A stretch of DNA of 64,000 bases from Thermoflexus sp. (GCF_034432235.1 NZ_DAOUCJ010000078.1:8531-72530), one strand, 5' to 3'; numbered from the stretch's first letter, positions 54,025-63,110 are shown. Program-made: numbers and translations. Notes: generated by a model from the sequence alone, not told the origin.

Positions 54025-55074
54025 TCATGGAACCACCTGGATCCCGGGCGCTCCCTCCAGACGGCCGATGGCCCAGGCCGATTCGCCGGCCTCCACCATC
54101 CGGGCGCAGAAGGCCTCCGCATCCGCCGGGGCGAAGGCCAGCAACAGCCCTCCGGAGGTCTGGGGATCATACAGCAAGGCCTCGGTGATCTCATCGATCG
54201 AAGGTTCCAGACGCACGCGCGGTCGGTAGAACGCCCGGTTCCGCCAGAGGCCTCCGGCGAAGGCCTCCGCCTCTGCGCAGCGCCGCGCGCCCCGCATCCA
54301 GGGGAGCCGGCGAACCTCCAGGACCGCCCCCACTCCGGAGGCCTCCACCATCTCCCACACATGGCCCAGCAGCCCGAACCCGGTCACATCCGTGGCGGCG
54401 TGGGCGTTGCATTTCACCGCCAGCCGGGCGGCCGTCTTGTTCAGCCGCATCATCCATGCCATCGCCTCTTCGATCTCCTCCGGCCGGGCCAGATCCCGCT
54501 TGAGGGCGGTGGTGATCACCCCGCTCCCCAGCGGCTTCGTCAGGACCAGGACATCCCCCGCCCGGGCGCCGGATTTCCGCAGGATCCGTTGCGGATGCGC
54601 CACGCCCGTGACCACCAGCCCGAACTTCGGCTCGCGGTCGGTGACCGTATGGCCGCCGAGAACAACCCCGCCCGCCTCAGCGACCTTATCCGCCGCCCCT
54701 TTCAGGATCCGAACCAGGATCTCCAGGTCCAGGCCGTCCGGAAACGCCACCAGATTGAGGGCGAAACGGACCTCCCCGCCCATGGCGTAGATATCGCTCA
54801 TCGCGTTGGCCGCGGCGATGGCGCCGTAGGCGTAAGGATCGTCCACCACCGGCGGGAAAAAGTCGGCGCTCTGGACGAGGGCGGTTTCCTCGTCCAGCTG
54901 GTAGACGGCCGCATCATCCGGCGCCTCGATCCCGACCAGGACCGCCGGATGGGGCAGGGGCGGGATTTCCTCGTGGAGCCGGCGCAGCACGTGCGCCAGG
55001 GCCTCCGGGGCCATCTTGCTGGCTCAACCCGCGCACGAAGCCAGCGCCGTCAGGCGAATCGTCTTATTGTCCAC
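54025..55074 (-). CDS. selD: Selenide, water dikinase, itself a selenoprotein (in-frame UGA)
   Basis: 349 residues if TGA at codon 17 (55026-55024) is read as selenocysteine. The GTG start at 55074 has AGGAG eight bases upstream and gives MDNKTIRLTALASCAGUASK, which aligns with the SelD N-terminus (IRLTxxSxGAG(C/U)xCK). Starting after the TGA, at 55014, would lose the catalytic residue. The rest is typical: GIEAPDDAAVYQLDEETALV, SDIYAMGGEVRFALN, GGHTVTDREPKFGLVVTG, and ATDVTGFGLLGHVWEM. SelD makes selenophosphate from selenide and ATP. The hairpin directly after the TGA is a candidate SECIS. This gene implies a selenocysteine system elsewhere in the genome. Confidence 0.92.
54995..55023 (-). 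promoter_or_regulatory. Candidate bacterial SECIS hairpin in selD
   Basis: Beginning one base after the TGA (minus strand), GCCAG pairs with CTGGC, and inside it GGCC pairs with GGCC across a CCGGA loop, leaving a CAAGAT bulge. Bacterial SECIS hairpins lie in this position, immediately downstream of the UGA, and bind SelB. The loop bases differ from E. coli, so only the location and shape support it. Confidence 0.65.
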
Positions 55075-55175
55075 CGATCAGCTCCTGAAGGATCTGGAGG
55101 AACGCCGAGCGGGAGCTCGCCCACATCGCCCTGGAAAAAGTATAACCGGGAATCGAGCGACCGTTCCCCCTGAGT

Positions 55176-55991
55176 TTACATCCCCGTGATCCGGGTCCCC
55201 CGGATCCGTGGGGGATCCCGCAAGGCGTCCCGAAGGGCCCCGGGGCGTCGCCCGGAGAAGATCCAGACATCGAGATCGGGATCCCGTTCCACCCAGCGCA
55301 GAGCCATCTCCAGCTTGGCGCGCATCCCCCCCGTGACATCGATCCCCCGGGATGCGCCGACCGCGCTCTGGATCTCCCGGAACCGTTCTGGAGTCAAATG
55401 GGGGATCACCTGATGTCCATCCGGCCCATCCGCGAGGACGCCGGCCACATCCCCCACCAGCAAAATGCGGGTGGGCCGAAGGGATTCCAGGAGCGCGTCG
55501 AACACCTGCTCGGTGGACAGGATCGCCGCCCCCCGTTCCCGGTCGAAGACCACATCGCCCCCTGTCAGGGGGATGAGGCCGACCTCCCAGGCCCGCTGGA
55601 AGGCCCGGGCTTCGAAAGCCACCGGACGCCCTCCGGCCGCCTCCGCGACGGCGGAGGGCGGGATGCTGAGGGTCGGCAAGCCGGCTTCATGGAAGGCCCG
55701 ACGGACCTGCATGTGGAGCTCGGCGGCTGCGAGGGCCACCTCGGCGAACCCCCACCAGTCCTCCGGCCGGGAGATCCCCTCGTGGATACGGGTGCGGGCG
55801 GCTGCGGCGTGGCCGAAGGACCCGCTGCCGTGGCCCACCAGGATCCGCAACTCCGGGCGTTCCGTCAGCGCTTCGCGGATCTCCTTCGCCAGCCGGCGGA
55901 TCACCCGGAGGCGAGCCCGTCGCTCCCGGCGCTTATCCGTGATCAGCGAGCCGCCCAGCTTGATGAAAACCCGTTCGCCGGAATCCCGCAT
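55176..55991 (-). CDS. Isopentenyl phosphate kinase
   Basis: 271 residues from the ATG at 55991 with GGAGGGG upstream; the frame is open further upstream. It is an amino acid kinase fold: VFIKLGGSLITDK (about 8-20), the IPK-type GHGSGSFGHAAA (about 51, with the substrate-binding His), PLTGGDVVFDRERGAAILST and a late DVTGGMRAKLEMALRW. Isopentenyl phosphate kinase phosphorylates isopentenyl phosphate to isopentenyl diphosphate in an alternative mevalonate route, known from archaea and from Roseiflexus. It lies 40 bases downstream of the histone deacetylase gene. Confidence 0.88.
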   Translation of the reverse strand: MRDSGERVFIKLGGSLITDKRRERRARLRVIRRLAKEIREALTERPELRILVGHGSGSFGHAAAARTRIHEGISRPEDWWGFAEVALAAAELHMQVRRAFHEAGLPTLSIPPSAVAEAAGGRPVAFEARAFQRAWEVGLIPLTGGDVVFDRERGAAILSTEQVFDALLESLRPTRILLVGDVAGVLADGPDGHQVIPHLTPERFREIQSAVGASRGIDVTGGMRAKLEMALRWVERDPDLDVWIFSGRRPGALRDALRDPPRIRGTRITGM

Positions 55992-56031
55992 CGCCGTTCC
56001 CCTCCAGGATCCGACTGCCCACCCGGTGGGC

Positions 56032-57072
56032 CTACTCCAGCCGATGGAGGCGGCGGACGTTCGCGATGAGCCCTTCCACCGAAGGCTCATCGGCCCGAGG
56101 GGGCGGACCCAGGGGGTCCACCACCTCCTCATGGCCCAGCCAGAGGCGGAACGCGGCCAGCACCCCATACGCCAGGGCGTCCCGATGGTATCCGCCCTCC
56201 AGCACGAAGACGAGACGCCCCTGGCAGAGGACGTCCGCCAGCTCGGTGAGCCGCCGGGTCAGGGCCGCAAACCCGGAGACCGTCATGGTCAACCCTCCCA
56301 GGGGATCCCCCCAATGAGGATCGTAGCCGGCGGAGACCAGCAGGATCTCCGGCTCGAAGCGGCGGGCGGCTGGGGCGATCACCGCCTCGAAAATCCGTTC
56401 GAACCCCCGATCCCCCACGCCCATCGGCAGGGGGAGATTGATCGTGGCCCCCTCCCCGGGCCCCGCCCCGATCTCCCGCCAGTGCCCGGTCCCCGGATAG
56501 ATCCCCCACTGATGGGTGGACAGATAGAGGACGGAGGGATCCGTATAGAAGATGGCCTGGGTGCCGTTGCCGTGGTGGAGATCGAAATCCACGATCATCA
56601 CCCGGCGAGCCCCCAGCTCCTCCCGGGCGAAGCGAGCGCCCAGGGCGATGTTGTTGAAAATACAGAAGCCCTCGCCGTGATCGGGGAAGGCGTGATGGCC
56701 CGGAGGGCGGACCAGGGCGAAGGCCCGGCGGGCCCGGCCTTCCCAGACGGCGGCGACGGCGGTTTCGACGGCCCCGGCCGCCCGCAGAGCCGCCTCGAAG
56801 GAGCGCGGGGTCACATACGTTTCATCGCCCGGGAAATTCAGGCCGCCCCCGCCGCGTTCCGCCAGACGACGCACCCGCTCTACGTAGCTGGCCTGATGCA
56901 CCCGGCTGAGCCGTTCCATGGGGATCGGCTCAACCGGAAGCGCCATCGTCTGGTCCAGAACGCCGTGGGCCCGCAGGACATCGAGGATCCGCTCCAGGCG
57001 ATCGCGGCGCTCAATATGCTGGGGATCATCATGCTCCAGGAAGATCGGATCGAAGGCATAGGCCACCGTCAT
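56032..57072 (-). CDS. Histone deacetylase family protein (acetoin utilisation/AphA-type)
   Basis: 346 residues from the ATG at 57072 with GGAGGG upstream; an ATG at 57087 adds five. The zinc hydrolase motifs are present: FALVRPPGHHA (catalytic His-His, about 128-138), MIVDFDLHHGNGTQAIFYTD (zinc Asp and His, about 168-187), and SAGYDPHWGDPLGGL (zinc Asp near 255). In bacteria such proteins deacetylate polyamines or acetyl-CoA synthetase. Substrate here unknown. The 228 bases upstream of the gene, before the rbsK stop, hold no feature I can identify. Confidence 0.9.
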   Translation of the reverse strand: MTVAYAFDPIFLEHDDPQHIERRDRLERILDVLRAHGVLDQTMALPVEPIPMERLSRVHQASYVERVRRLAERGGGGLNFPGDETYVTPRSFEAALRAAGAVETAVAAVWEGRARRAFALVRPPGHHAFPDHGEGFCIFNNIALGARFAREELGARRVMIVDFDLHHGNGTQAIFYTDPSVLYLSTHQWGIYPGTGHWREIGAGPGEGATINLPLPMGVGDRGFERIFEAVIAPAARRFEPEILLVSAGYDPHWGDPLGGLTMTVSGFAALTRRLTELADVLCQGRLVFVLEGGYHRDALAYGVLAAFRLWLGHEEVVDPLGPPPRADEPSVEGLIANVRRLHRLE

Positions 57073-57300
57073 CGCGCCCTCCGGCATACGGGCTTCCCGA
57101 GTGGAGTTTAGCGGGGATCGAACGAAGAGGCCATTCTGGGAAAGAGGAAGATGGGAAGGCGCGACAGGTTTTGCTTCCCCCTGCGAGGTGGGGACGGTTG
57201 AGCTTCACATGTGGCAATGACCCCACCCGTGAAAGCGCCCTCCGAAAAGCGCCATCTCCGGGCGAGCAGATGCTCGGTTTTCAGGCCGTCCGGGATTCGC

Positions 57301-58242
57301 TCAGCGGGGAGGATCCCAATCGAGTTCCGGGTTTTGCGCGAGGAAGGCCAGAAGCTCCTCTCGATAGGGCATAGAGGGCTGCGCGCCGTAACGGGTGACG
57401 CTGAGGGCGCCCGCGGCATTCGCCCAGCGCAGGGCCTCGGCCACGGATCGCCCCTCCCACAGCGCCGCCGCCAGCGCCCCGTTGAAGGCGTCCCCCGCCG
57501 CCACCGTGTCCACCACGGGCACCCGATAGGCGGGCACCCAGCGCACTTCGTGGCGATCCGCATACACGCATCCTCGTTCCCCCAGCGTGATCACCACATG
57601 CGCACACCCTTTCCCCACCAGGATCCGGGCGGCCTCTTCGATCGCCCGGGTATCGTCCAGGGAGAACCCCACCAGCCCCTCCGCCTCCACCTCGTTCGGC
57701 GTCAGCCAGGTGCACCATGGGTAGATCTCTTCCGGCAGCGCCGTTGCCGGCGCAGGGTTCAGGATCACCGTCACCCCGGCCCGCGCCGCCCGCTCCGCCG
57801 CCTGCATCACTGCCTCCAGGGGCACCTCCAGCTGCAGCAGCAGCACCCGGGCTTCCGGCAGCCACTGCTCCAGCCGGGCCAGCTCCGTAGCCCCTACCCG
57901 GCCGTTCGCCCCCGGGATCACCACGATGGCGTTCTGCCCTCCCTCCTCCACCACGATCAACGCCGTCCCGGAGCTGGCTTCGGGATCGATGGTCACCCCC
58001 TCCACATCCACTCCGGCCTCCGCCAGCGCCTGCCGGAGCGCGGGGCCGAACACATCGTTCCCTACGCGGCCGATCATCCGGGTAGGGGCCTGCAGCCGCG
58101 CCGCCGCCACCGCCTGATTGGCTCCTTTCCCTCCGGGGGCGGTGAAAAACCGATGACCCCGCAGCGTCTCCCCCGGTCGGGGAAATCGTGGGGCCACGGC
58201 CACCAGATCCATATTGATGCTCCCCAGCACCAGGATGCTCAT
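57301..58242 (-). CDS. rbsK: Ribokinase
   Basis: 313 residues from the ATG at 58242, which overlaps the stop of the permease gene as ATGA. PfkB-family motifs: MSILVLGSINMDLVAVAPRF at the start, GGKGANQAVAAARL (about 38-51), and the catalytic-base loop VDTVAAGDAFNGALAAALWE (about 247-266, Asp in GDAF). It phosphorylates ribose to ribose 5-phosphate. Last gene of the ribose-type operon. Confidence 0.93.
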   Translation of the reverse strand: MSILVLGSINMDLVAVAPRFPRPGETLRGHRFFTAPGGKGANQAVAAARLQAPTRMIGRVGNDVFGPALRQALAEAGVDVEGVTIDPEASSGTALIVVEEGGQNAIVVIPGANGRVGATELARLEQWLPEARVLLLQLEVPLEAVMQAAERAARAGVTVILNPAPATALPEEIYPWCTWLTPNEVEAEGLVGFSLDDTRAIEEAARILVGKGCAHVVITLGERGCVYADRHEVRWVPAYRVPVVDTVAAGDAFNGALAAALWEGRSVAEALRWANAAGALSVTRYGAQPSMPYREELLAFLAQNPELDWDPPR

Positions 58243-59219
58243 GAAGTTCCCCTCCGGCGAACGGGTGTGGAACGCGCAGGCCATGGGCCTGTCTTCAGCA
58301 GTCGATCCAGGCCCACCGCGAGGATAAAGACGAGGCCTTTAATGATCTGCTGATGATAGGAGGGAACCTCCAGCAGGTTCAGCCCGTTTCCGACCGTCCC
58401 CATCACCAGCGCCCCCACCAGGGTGCCGCTGACGCTGCCATAGCCTCCACTCAGGCTGGCGCCGCCCAGCACGGAAGCCGCGATGGCCTCCAGCTCCAGG
58501 CCGACGCCGACATTGGGCTGAGCCGACCAGAGACGGGCCGTCAGCAGGATCCCGCCCAGCCCGGCCAGAAGACCGCTCATCCCATATACAACCCCTTTCA
58601 CCCGCTTCACCCGAACGCCAGATAGCCAGGCGAGATCCTCCCCGCCACCTACGGCATACAGATGCAGCCCCCATGGCATGCGATTCAACAGCAGGCTGAT
58701 CCCCAGGGCCACCGTGCCCATCAGGAGGACCGGCATGGGGATCCCGAGCAAGTCCCCGGTGCCCAGGAAGGTGAACGCCTCCGGCAACCCCGAGATGGGA
58801 TAACCCCTCGTATAGACCAGGGTCAACCCGCGGGCGATGGCCATAGTGGAGAGGGTGGCGATGAAGGGGACCAGCCGGCCGTAAACCACCAGCGCCCCAT
58901 TCAGGAGACCGAGGGCCAGCCCGGCGACCAGCCCGGCGAGGATCGCCCCGCCGACCGGCCACCCGTTCCGAACCATCAATCCCGCCGTCAGCGCCCCGGT
59001 GAAAGCCACCACCGATCCAACCGATAGATCGATCCCTCCGCTGATAATCGTCAGGGTCATGCCCAGCGCGACCACCGCCAGGATGGAGGACTGAAGGGCT
59101 ACGTTCAGCAAATTCGATGGAGTGAGAAACCGGGGAGTCATCAAGGTCAGGATCATCCAGAGCGCCAGCAAAACCAGCACGCCGCTCCATCGCCCGAGGA
59201 TATCACGCAGCCTGCGCAT
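58239..59219 (-). CDS. rbsC: Ribose-type ABC transporter permease (first paralogue, RbsC1)
   Basis: 326 residues with about nine to ten helices. BPD_transp_2 family marks: TPRFLTPSNLLNVALQSSIL, GMTLTIISGGIDLSVGSVVA, TLSTMAIARGLTLVYTRGYP, and the C-terminal GGASLSGGYGSVSGTLVGAL. The start overlaps the rbsA stop by 17 bases. A second permease (62051) lies upstream in the same operon, on the other side of rbsA and rbsB. The pair may form a heterodimer, or each a separate homodimer. Confidence 0.92.
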   Translation of the reverse strand: MRRLRDILGRWSGVLVLLALWMILTLMTPRFLTPSNLLNVALQSSILAVVALGMTLTIISGGIDLSVGSVVAFTGALTAGLMVRNGWPVGGAILAGLVAGLALGLLNGALVVYGRLVPFIATLSTMAIARGLTLVYTRGYPISGLPEAFTFLGTGDLLGIPMPVLLMGTVALGISLLLNRMPWGLHLYAVGGGEDLAWLSGVRVKRVKGVVYGMSGLLAGLGGILLTARLWSAQPNVGVGLELEAIAASVLGGASLSGGYGSVSGTLVGALVMGTVGNGLNLLEVPSYHQQIIKGLVFILAVGLDRLLKTGPWPARSTPVRRRGTS

Positions 59220-60708
59220 GCATCCCTCCCATCGCCAGCGCCAGCACCCGATCCGCTGTGGCCTCCTCTCGTTTCAACTCTCCCACGATCCGCCCCTCTC
59301 GCATTACCAGGATCCGATCGCTGATGCCGAGGATCTCAGGGAGCTCCGAAGAGATCATCAGGATCGCCTTTCCCTCCCGGGCCAGGCGATCCATCAACGC
59401 GTGGATCTCGGCTTTGGCTCCCACATCGATCCCCCGTGTGGGCTCGTCCATGATCAGGATCCGGGGTTGCAGGAGAAGCCAGCGCGCGATCACCGCTTTC
59501 TGTTGGTTCCCGCCGGACAGATAGCGCACGGGCACGCCGGGGCGTGGCGGCCGGATATCCAGGTAGCGGATGTAGGGCTGGCTCACGGCATCCAGCTGTC
59601 GCCTGGAAAGCAGGCCCAGGGGGGCAATGCGGGGCAGAGCGGCGATGGCGATATTCGATCGCAAAGCCATGCTCAGGAACAGGGCCTGGGCCTTGCGATC
59701 CTCCGGGATGAACGCCAGCCCCAGCCGGATCGCCTCCAGAGGGGAGCGGATGCGAACCACCTTCCCTTCGATCCGGATCTCCCCGCGGTCCACCGGGTCC
59801 AGGCCGAAGATGGCGCGCGCCACCTCGGTTCGGCCGGCCCCGACCAGCCCAGCCAGGCCTACGATCTCCCCCCGATGGACCTCGAACGAGACTTCATAGA
59901 ACACGCCCACGCGGGTGAGACCCCGGACCTCCAGGATCGCCTCCGCGCCCGGGGTGGCGGTTTTCATGAACATCTCGCCCATCTCCCGACCCACCATCAT
60001 TCGAACCACCGCCGCGGGCGTAACCTCGGCAATGGGGAAGGTCCCAATGGGACGGCCATCCCGCAAGATCGTGATCCGATCTGCAATCTGGAACACCTCT
60101 TCCAGGCGATGGGAGATGAAGAGGACAGCCACCCCGCGCGCTTTCAGATCTCGCAACAGTCCGAACAGGCGATGGATCTCCCGATCGCTCAGCGCCGAGG
60201 TCGGCTCATCCATAATCAACAGGCGAGCCTTTTCGGAAAGCGCGCGGGCGATCTCCAACATCTGGCGCTGGGCGAAGGGCAGGCTCCCCACCGGGGCTTG
60301 AGGGTCCAGATCCAGTCCCAGCTCCCGCAGGATCTGGCGGGCCTGCTGCTCCATCGCCCGTCGATCCAGGCCTCCCCACGGGGTTCGGGGTTCCCGGCCC
60401 AGGAGCAAGTTCTGGGCCACCGTCAGGTTCGGGAGCAGGCTGAGCTCCTGATGGATCACTGCAATCCCCAGCTGACGGGCGTGTCGGGGATCCGCGATCT
60501 CCACCGGCTGCCCCTCCCAGAAGATCCGCCCGGTATCCCGAGGGATGGCCCCTGCCAGGATCCGGATGAGCGTGCTTTTCCCGGCCCCGTTTTCCCCTAC
60601 CAGACCATGGATTTCCCCCGGGAAAATCTCCAGGGTGACTCGATCGAGCGCCTGCACGCCCGGGAAAGCTTTGGAGATCCCTTCCGCCCGGAGCAAGGGC
60701 TCTCCCAT
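59203..60708 (-). CDS. rbsA: Ribose-type ABC transporter ATPase with two ABC domains
   Basis: 501 residues, duplicate ATPase. First half: VGENGAGKSTLIRILAGAIP (Walker A, about 34-45), LPFAQRQMLEIARALSEKAR (signature region) and LLIMDEPTSAL (Walker B). Second half: GLVGAGRTEVARAIFG (Walker A degenerate, GAGRTE without Lys), YLSGGNQQKAVIARWLLLQP (signature) and ILIMDEPTRGIDVG (Walker B). The degenerate second Walker A is usual in RbsA. GGGAG lies upstream of the ATG. Confidence 0.94.
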   Translation of the reverse strand: MGEPLLRAEGISKAFPGVQALDRVTLEIFPGEIHGLVGENGAGKSTLIRILAGAIPRDTGRIFWEGQPVEIADPRHARQLGIAVIHQELSLLPNLTVAQNLLLGREPRTPWGGLDRRAMEQQARQILRELGLDLDPQAPVGSLPFAQRQMLEIARALSEKARLLIMDEPTSALSDREIHRLFGLLRDLKARGVAVLFISHRLEEVFQIADRITILRDGRPIGTFPIAEVTPAAVVRMMVGREMGEMFMKTATPGAEAILEVRGLTRVGVFYEVSFEVHRGEIVGLAGLVGAGRTEVARAIFGLDPVDRGEIRIEGKVVRIRSPLEAIRLGLAFIPEDRKAQALFLSMALRSNIAIAALPRIAPLGLLSRRQLDAVSQPYIRYLDIRPPRPGVPVRYLSGGNQQKAVIARWLLLQPRILIMDEPTRGIDVGAKAEIHALMDRLAREGKAILMISSELPEILGISDRILVMREGRIVGELKREEATADRVLALAMGGMHAQAA

Positions 60709-60781
60709 CTCGATCTCCCTCTCAGGGGTATTCCCCGGTTATCTGATCGCCAACGGACAGGAGCTCCGCCGCTGGGCTTCT

Positions 60782-60816
60782 GGGGCCTGGGGGCGCCTTC
60801 GGAGCCCCCAGGCCCC
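60782..60816. repeat. Long G/C hairpin with CCTTCGG cap
   Basis: Arms of 16 bases (GGGGCCTGGGGGCGCC against its near-complement, one mismatch) with a TTC loop. It lies between rbsA and rbsB and resembles the element at 48636. The 278-base rbsA-rbsB gap holds no gene. Confidence 0.55.
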
Positions 60817-60940
60817 ACCACGCATCGGGGAGAGGCCATCCGCCTCCCTGAACGGGAGCCCAACGGCACAGGTCCTGACGGAGAAGGCAAGGGGTTGAGG
60901 GGCCACACCTCCACCCCAAAACCCGATGAACGGGGAAACC

Positions 60941-60978
60941 GGGAACCAAAAGGGGAGCGCTGAGGAAGCGCTCCCCTT
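60941..60978 (-). terminator. Hairpin after rbsB (possible attenuator)
   Basis: On the minus strand, a 12-base stem (AAGGGGAGCGCT with its complement, loop TCCTC) starts nine bases after the rbsB stop and is followed by TTGGTTCCC. The short T run suggests partial termination, which would favour rbsB over the downstream rbsA, rbsC and rbsK. Confidence 0.55.
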
Positions 60979-60986
60979 ACGATCGG

Positions 60987-61937
60987 TTACTTCACCGTCT
61001 CCTTGGTCACCAGGGAAAGCGGGACCGGGATGAACTTCTCCACTTTCTCCCCCCGCAGATACTTGACGGCCATCTCCACGGCGAGGCGGCCCATCTCCGC
61101 TGGCTGCTGGGCCACGGTGGCCGCCAACTTGCCTTCCTTCACCGCCTTCACCGCATCGTCGATCGCGTCGAAGCCCACAAAGATGATCCCGGTACGCCCG
61201 GCGGCCTCCGCTGCCTGGATCGCCCCAAGCACCATCTCGTCATTGTGGGCGAAGACGCCATCGATCTGCGGCTGGGCCTGGAGGATGTTCTCAAACACCT
61301 GCAGGCCCTTCGCGCGATTGAAATCCGCGGGCTGGCGGGCGATCACCTCGAGGCCCGGGCATTTCTCCTTCAGGTATTCGTTGAACCCCTTGCCCCGATC
61401 CCGGGCCGCCGAAGTGCCGGGGATGCCCTCCAGTTCCACCACCTTGCCCTTGCCCTTCAGGGCCTTGCAAAGGAACTCCGCTGCCATCCGCCCGCCGGCG
61501 ACGTTGTCGGAGGCGATGTGGGAGACGATCTCCCCACCCTCCGCCGCGCGGTCCACAGTGAAGACGGGGATCCCCGCCTGGTTGGCCTTCTGGATGCTGG
61601 GCACCACCGCTTTGGTGTCGGTGGGGTTGATCAGCAGCGCGGAGACCTTCTTCTGGATCAGGTCTTCAATGTTGGCGGCTTCCTTCGCGGGGTCATCCTG
61701 GGCGTCGACCACGATCAACCGCACGCCATACTGAGCAGCGGCCTTCTCCGCCCCCTCCTTCAGCGTGACGAAGAAAGGATTGTTGAGCGTGGAGAGGGAA
61801 AGGCCCAGAACGATCTCCCGAGGCTGGGCAGCCGCGGGCGTGGCCGTCGCCCTTGGCGCTGCCGGCGTGGCGGGCGCGCACGCGCCGGCGATCAGAACCG
61901 GAATTATCAACAGAGGCCAGAAGGAACGGATACGCAT
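60987..61937 (-). CDS. rbsB: Ribose-type ABC transporter substrate-binding lipoprotein
   Basis: 316 residues from the ATG at 61937 with GGGAGGAGAAG upstream. Lipobox IAGAC (Cys about residue 20), then a Pro/Thr/Ala linker. Periplasmic-binding-protein 4 motifs: IVLGLSLSTLNNPFFVTLKE (about 42), KVSALLINPTDTKAVVPSIQ (about 93), IPVFTVDRAAEGGEI, and the hinge DGVFAHNDEMVLGAIQAAEA (about 222). It captures the sugar outside the membrane. Confidence 0.93.
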   Translation of the reverse strand: MRIRSFWPLLIIPVLIAGACAPATPAAPRATATPAAAQPREIVLGLSLSTLNNPFFVTLKEGAEKAAAQYGVRLIVVDAQDDPAKEAANIEDLIQKKVSALLINPTDTKAVVPSIQKANQAGIPVFTVDRAAEGGEIVSHIASDNVAGGRMAAEFLCKALKGKGKVVELEGIPGTSAARDRGKGFNEYLKEKCPGLEVIARQPADFNRAKGLQVFENILQAQPQIDGVFAHNDEMVLGAIQAAEAAGRTGIIFVGFDAIDDAVKAVKEGKLAATVAQQPAEMGRLAVEMAVKYLRGEKVEKFIPVPLSLVTKETVK

Positions 61938-62050
61938 CGCTTCTCCTCCCTTTGTGAAGTTTGGACCTGCGCAAGGAAGCTCCAAGCGGGAAGGCCAGAT
62001 GTCCCCTCCCTGATTTCTCCTCTTTAACAGGAGGAGGGAAAGCCCTGTAT

Positions 62051-63052
62051 CTATTCCCGCCGCAGCGCCCGGTGAAGCAGCAGCGCCGCGGCGATCACGC
62101 CCCCTTTGAATACCTGCTCATAAAAGGACGGGATGTTCAGCAGATTGATCCCGTTGTTGAGCACCCCGATGATCAGCGCGCCGATCAGCGTGCCCCCCAA
62201 CCATCCCTCTCCACCGGTCAGGCGTGTCCCGCCGATGACCACCGCCGCGATGGCATCAAACTCGTAGCCGATCCCCAGGGTCGGCGGGGCAGAATCCAGA
62301 CGGCCGATCAGAACCAGCCCGGCCAGAGCGGCCAGGAGCCCGCTCAGGCCGTAGGTGAGCACCAGATGCCGCCGGAGCGGGATTCCGGCTGCCTGCGCCG
62401 CAGCGGGGTTGTTCCCGATAGCCAGCAGGTGCTCCCCGAAAACCGTGTAGCTCAACAGACATCCTCCCAACCCAAACACCAGTGCCATCACGAGAACGGG
62501 CAGGGGCAGCGGCCCTATCCATCCTGCCCCCAGCCATCGAAAAGACTCCGGGAAGCCCGTGATCGGCCGCCCCTGGGTGTAGCTGAGGGCCAGCCCCCGG
62601 GCGACCGTCATCATCCCCAGCGTGGCGATGAAGGGCGGGATCCGCAAATAGGCCACGGCGGTCCCGTTCAGCATACCCAGCAGAGATCCCAGGATCAGCG
62701 CGCTGACCATCGCCAGCGCCGGCGACTGACCTGCTGTCACCAGGCTGGCCGCCACCACCCCCGTAAACGCCAGGACCGAGCCCACGGAAAGATCGATCCC
62801 CCCGGTGAGGATCACCAGTGTCATCCCCACCGCGATGATGCCGTTGATAGAGGCCTGACGGACTACATTGATCAGGTTGCTTGGCGTCAGAAAACGCGGG
62901 GAGAGCACGCTCAGCACCAGGCAGAGCATCACCAGCGTCAGAACCAGCCCCAGCCGTGTCCAGCGCTCCCGAGCCTCCAACGCCCCCAGACCCGACATAA
63001 GCTTCGCGGGTTGTTCCAGCCTCCTCATCCGCCCCGCCGAAGGGTGATCCAT
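62051..63052 (-). CDS. rbsC: Ribose-type ABC transporter permease (second paralogue, RbsC2)
   Basis: 333 residues from the ATG at 63052 (starts at 63028 or 63103 are also possible). Same family and layout as the permease at 58239: SPRFLTPSNLINVVRQASIN, GMTLVILTGGIDLSVGSVLA, TLGMMTVARGLALSYTQGRP, and GGTRLTGGEGWLGGTLIGAL. A longer polar N-terminus (about 35 residues) precedes the first helix. It is encoded between rbsD and rbsB. Confidence 0.9.
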   Translation of the reverse strand: MDHPSAGRMRRLEQPAKLMSGLGALEARERWTRLGLVLTLVMLCLVLSVLSPRFLTPSNLINVVRQASINGIIAVGMTLVILTGGIDLSVGSVLAFTGVVAASLVTAGQSPALAMVSALILGSLLGMLNGTAVAYLRIPPFIATLGMMTVARGLALSYTQGRPITGFPESFRWLGAGWIGPLPLPVLVMALVFGLGGCLLSYTVFGEHLLAIGNNPAAAQAAGIPLRRHLVLTYGLSGLLAALAGLVLIGRLDSAPPTLGIGYEFDAIAAVVIGGTRLTGGEGWLGGTLIGALIIGVLNNGINLLNIPSFYEQVFKGGVIAAALLLHRALRRE

Positions 63053-63110
63053 CCCTGCCCGCCTCAAAGAGAAAATGCCTGGGAAAGCCGTCGAAAAAAA
63101 CACAAGGTCA

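Noticed and set aside
54025..55014. selD as a 329-residue gene starting at ATG 55014
   Set aside because: This start would lose the catalytic Cys/Sec position. Reading the upstream TGA as Sec restores the conserved N-terminus with a good ribosome binding site.
53506..55173. 555-residue plus-strand open frame
   Set aside because: It is antisense to archease and selD and contains no recognisable domain.
57073..57300. Possible riboswitch in the gap between rbsK and the deacetylase gene
   Set aside because: Short stems are present, but no known riboswitch core could be matched.
59122..60963. 613-residue plus-strand open frame
   Set aside because: It is antisense to rbsA, which has both Walker and signature motifs.
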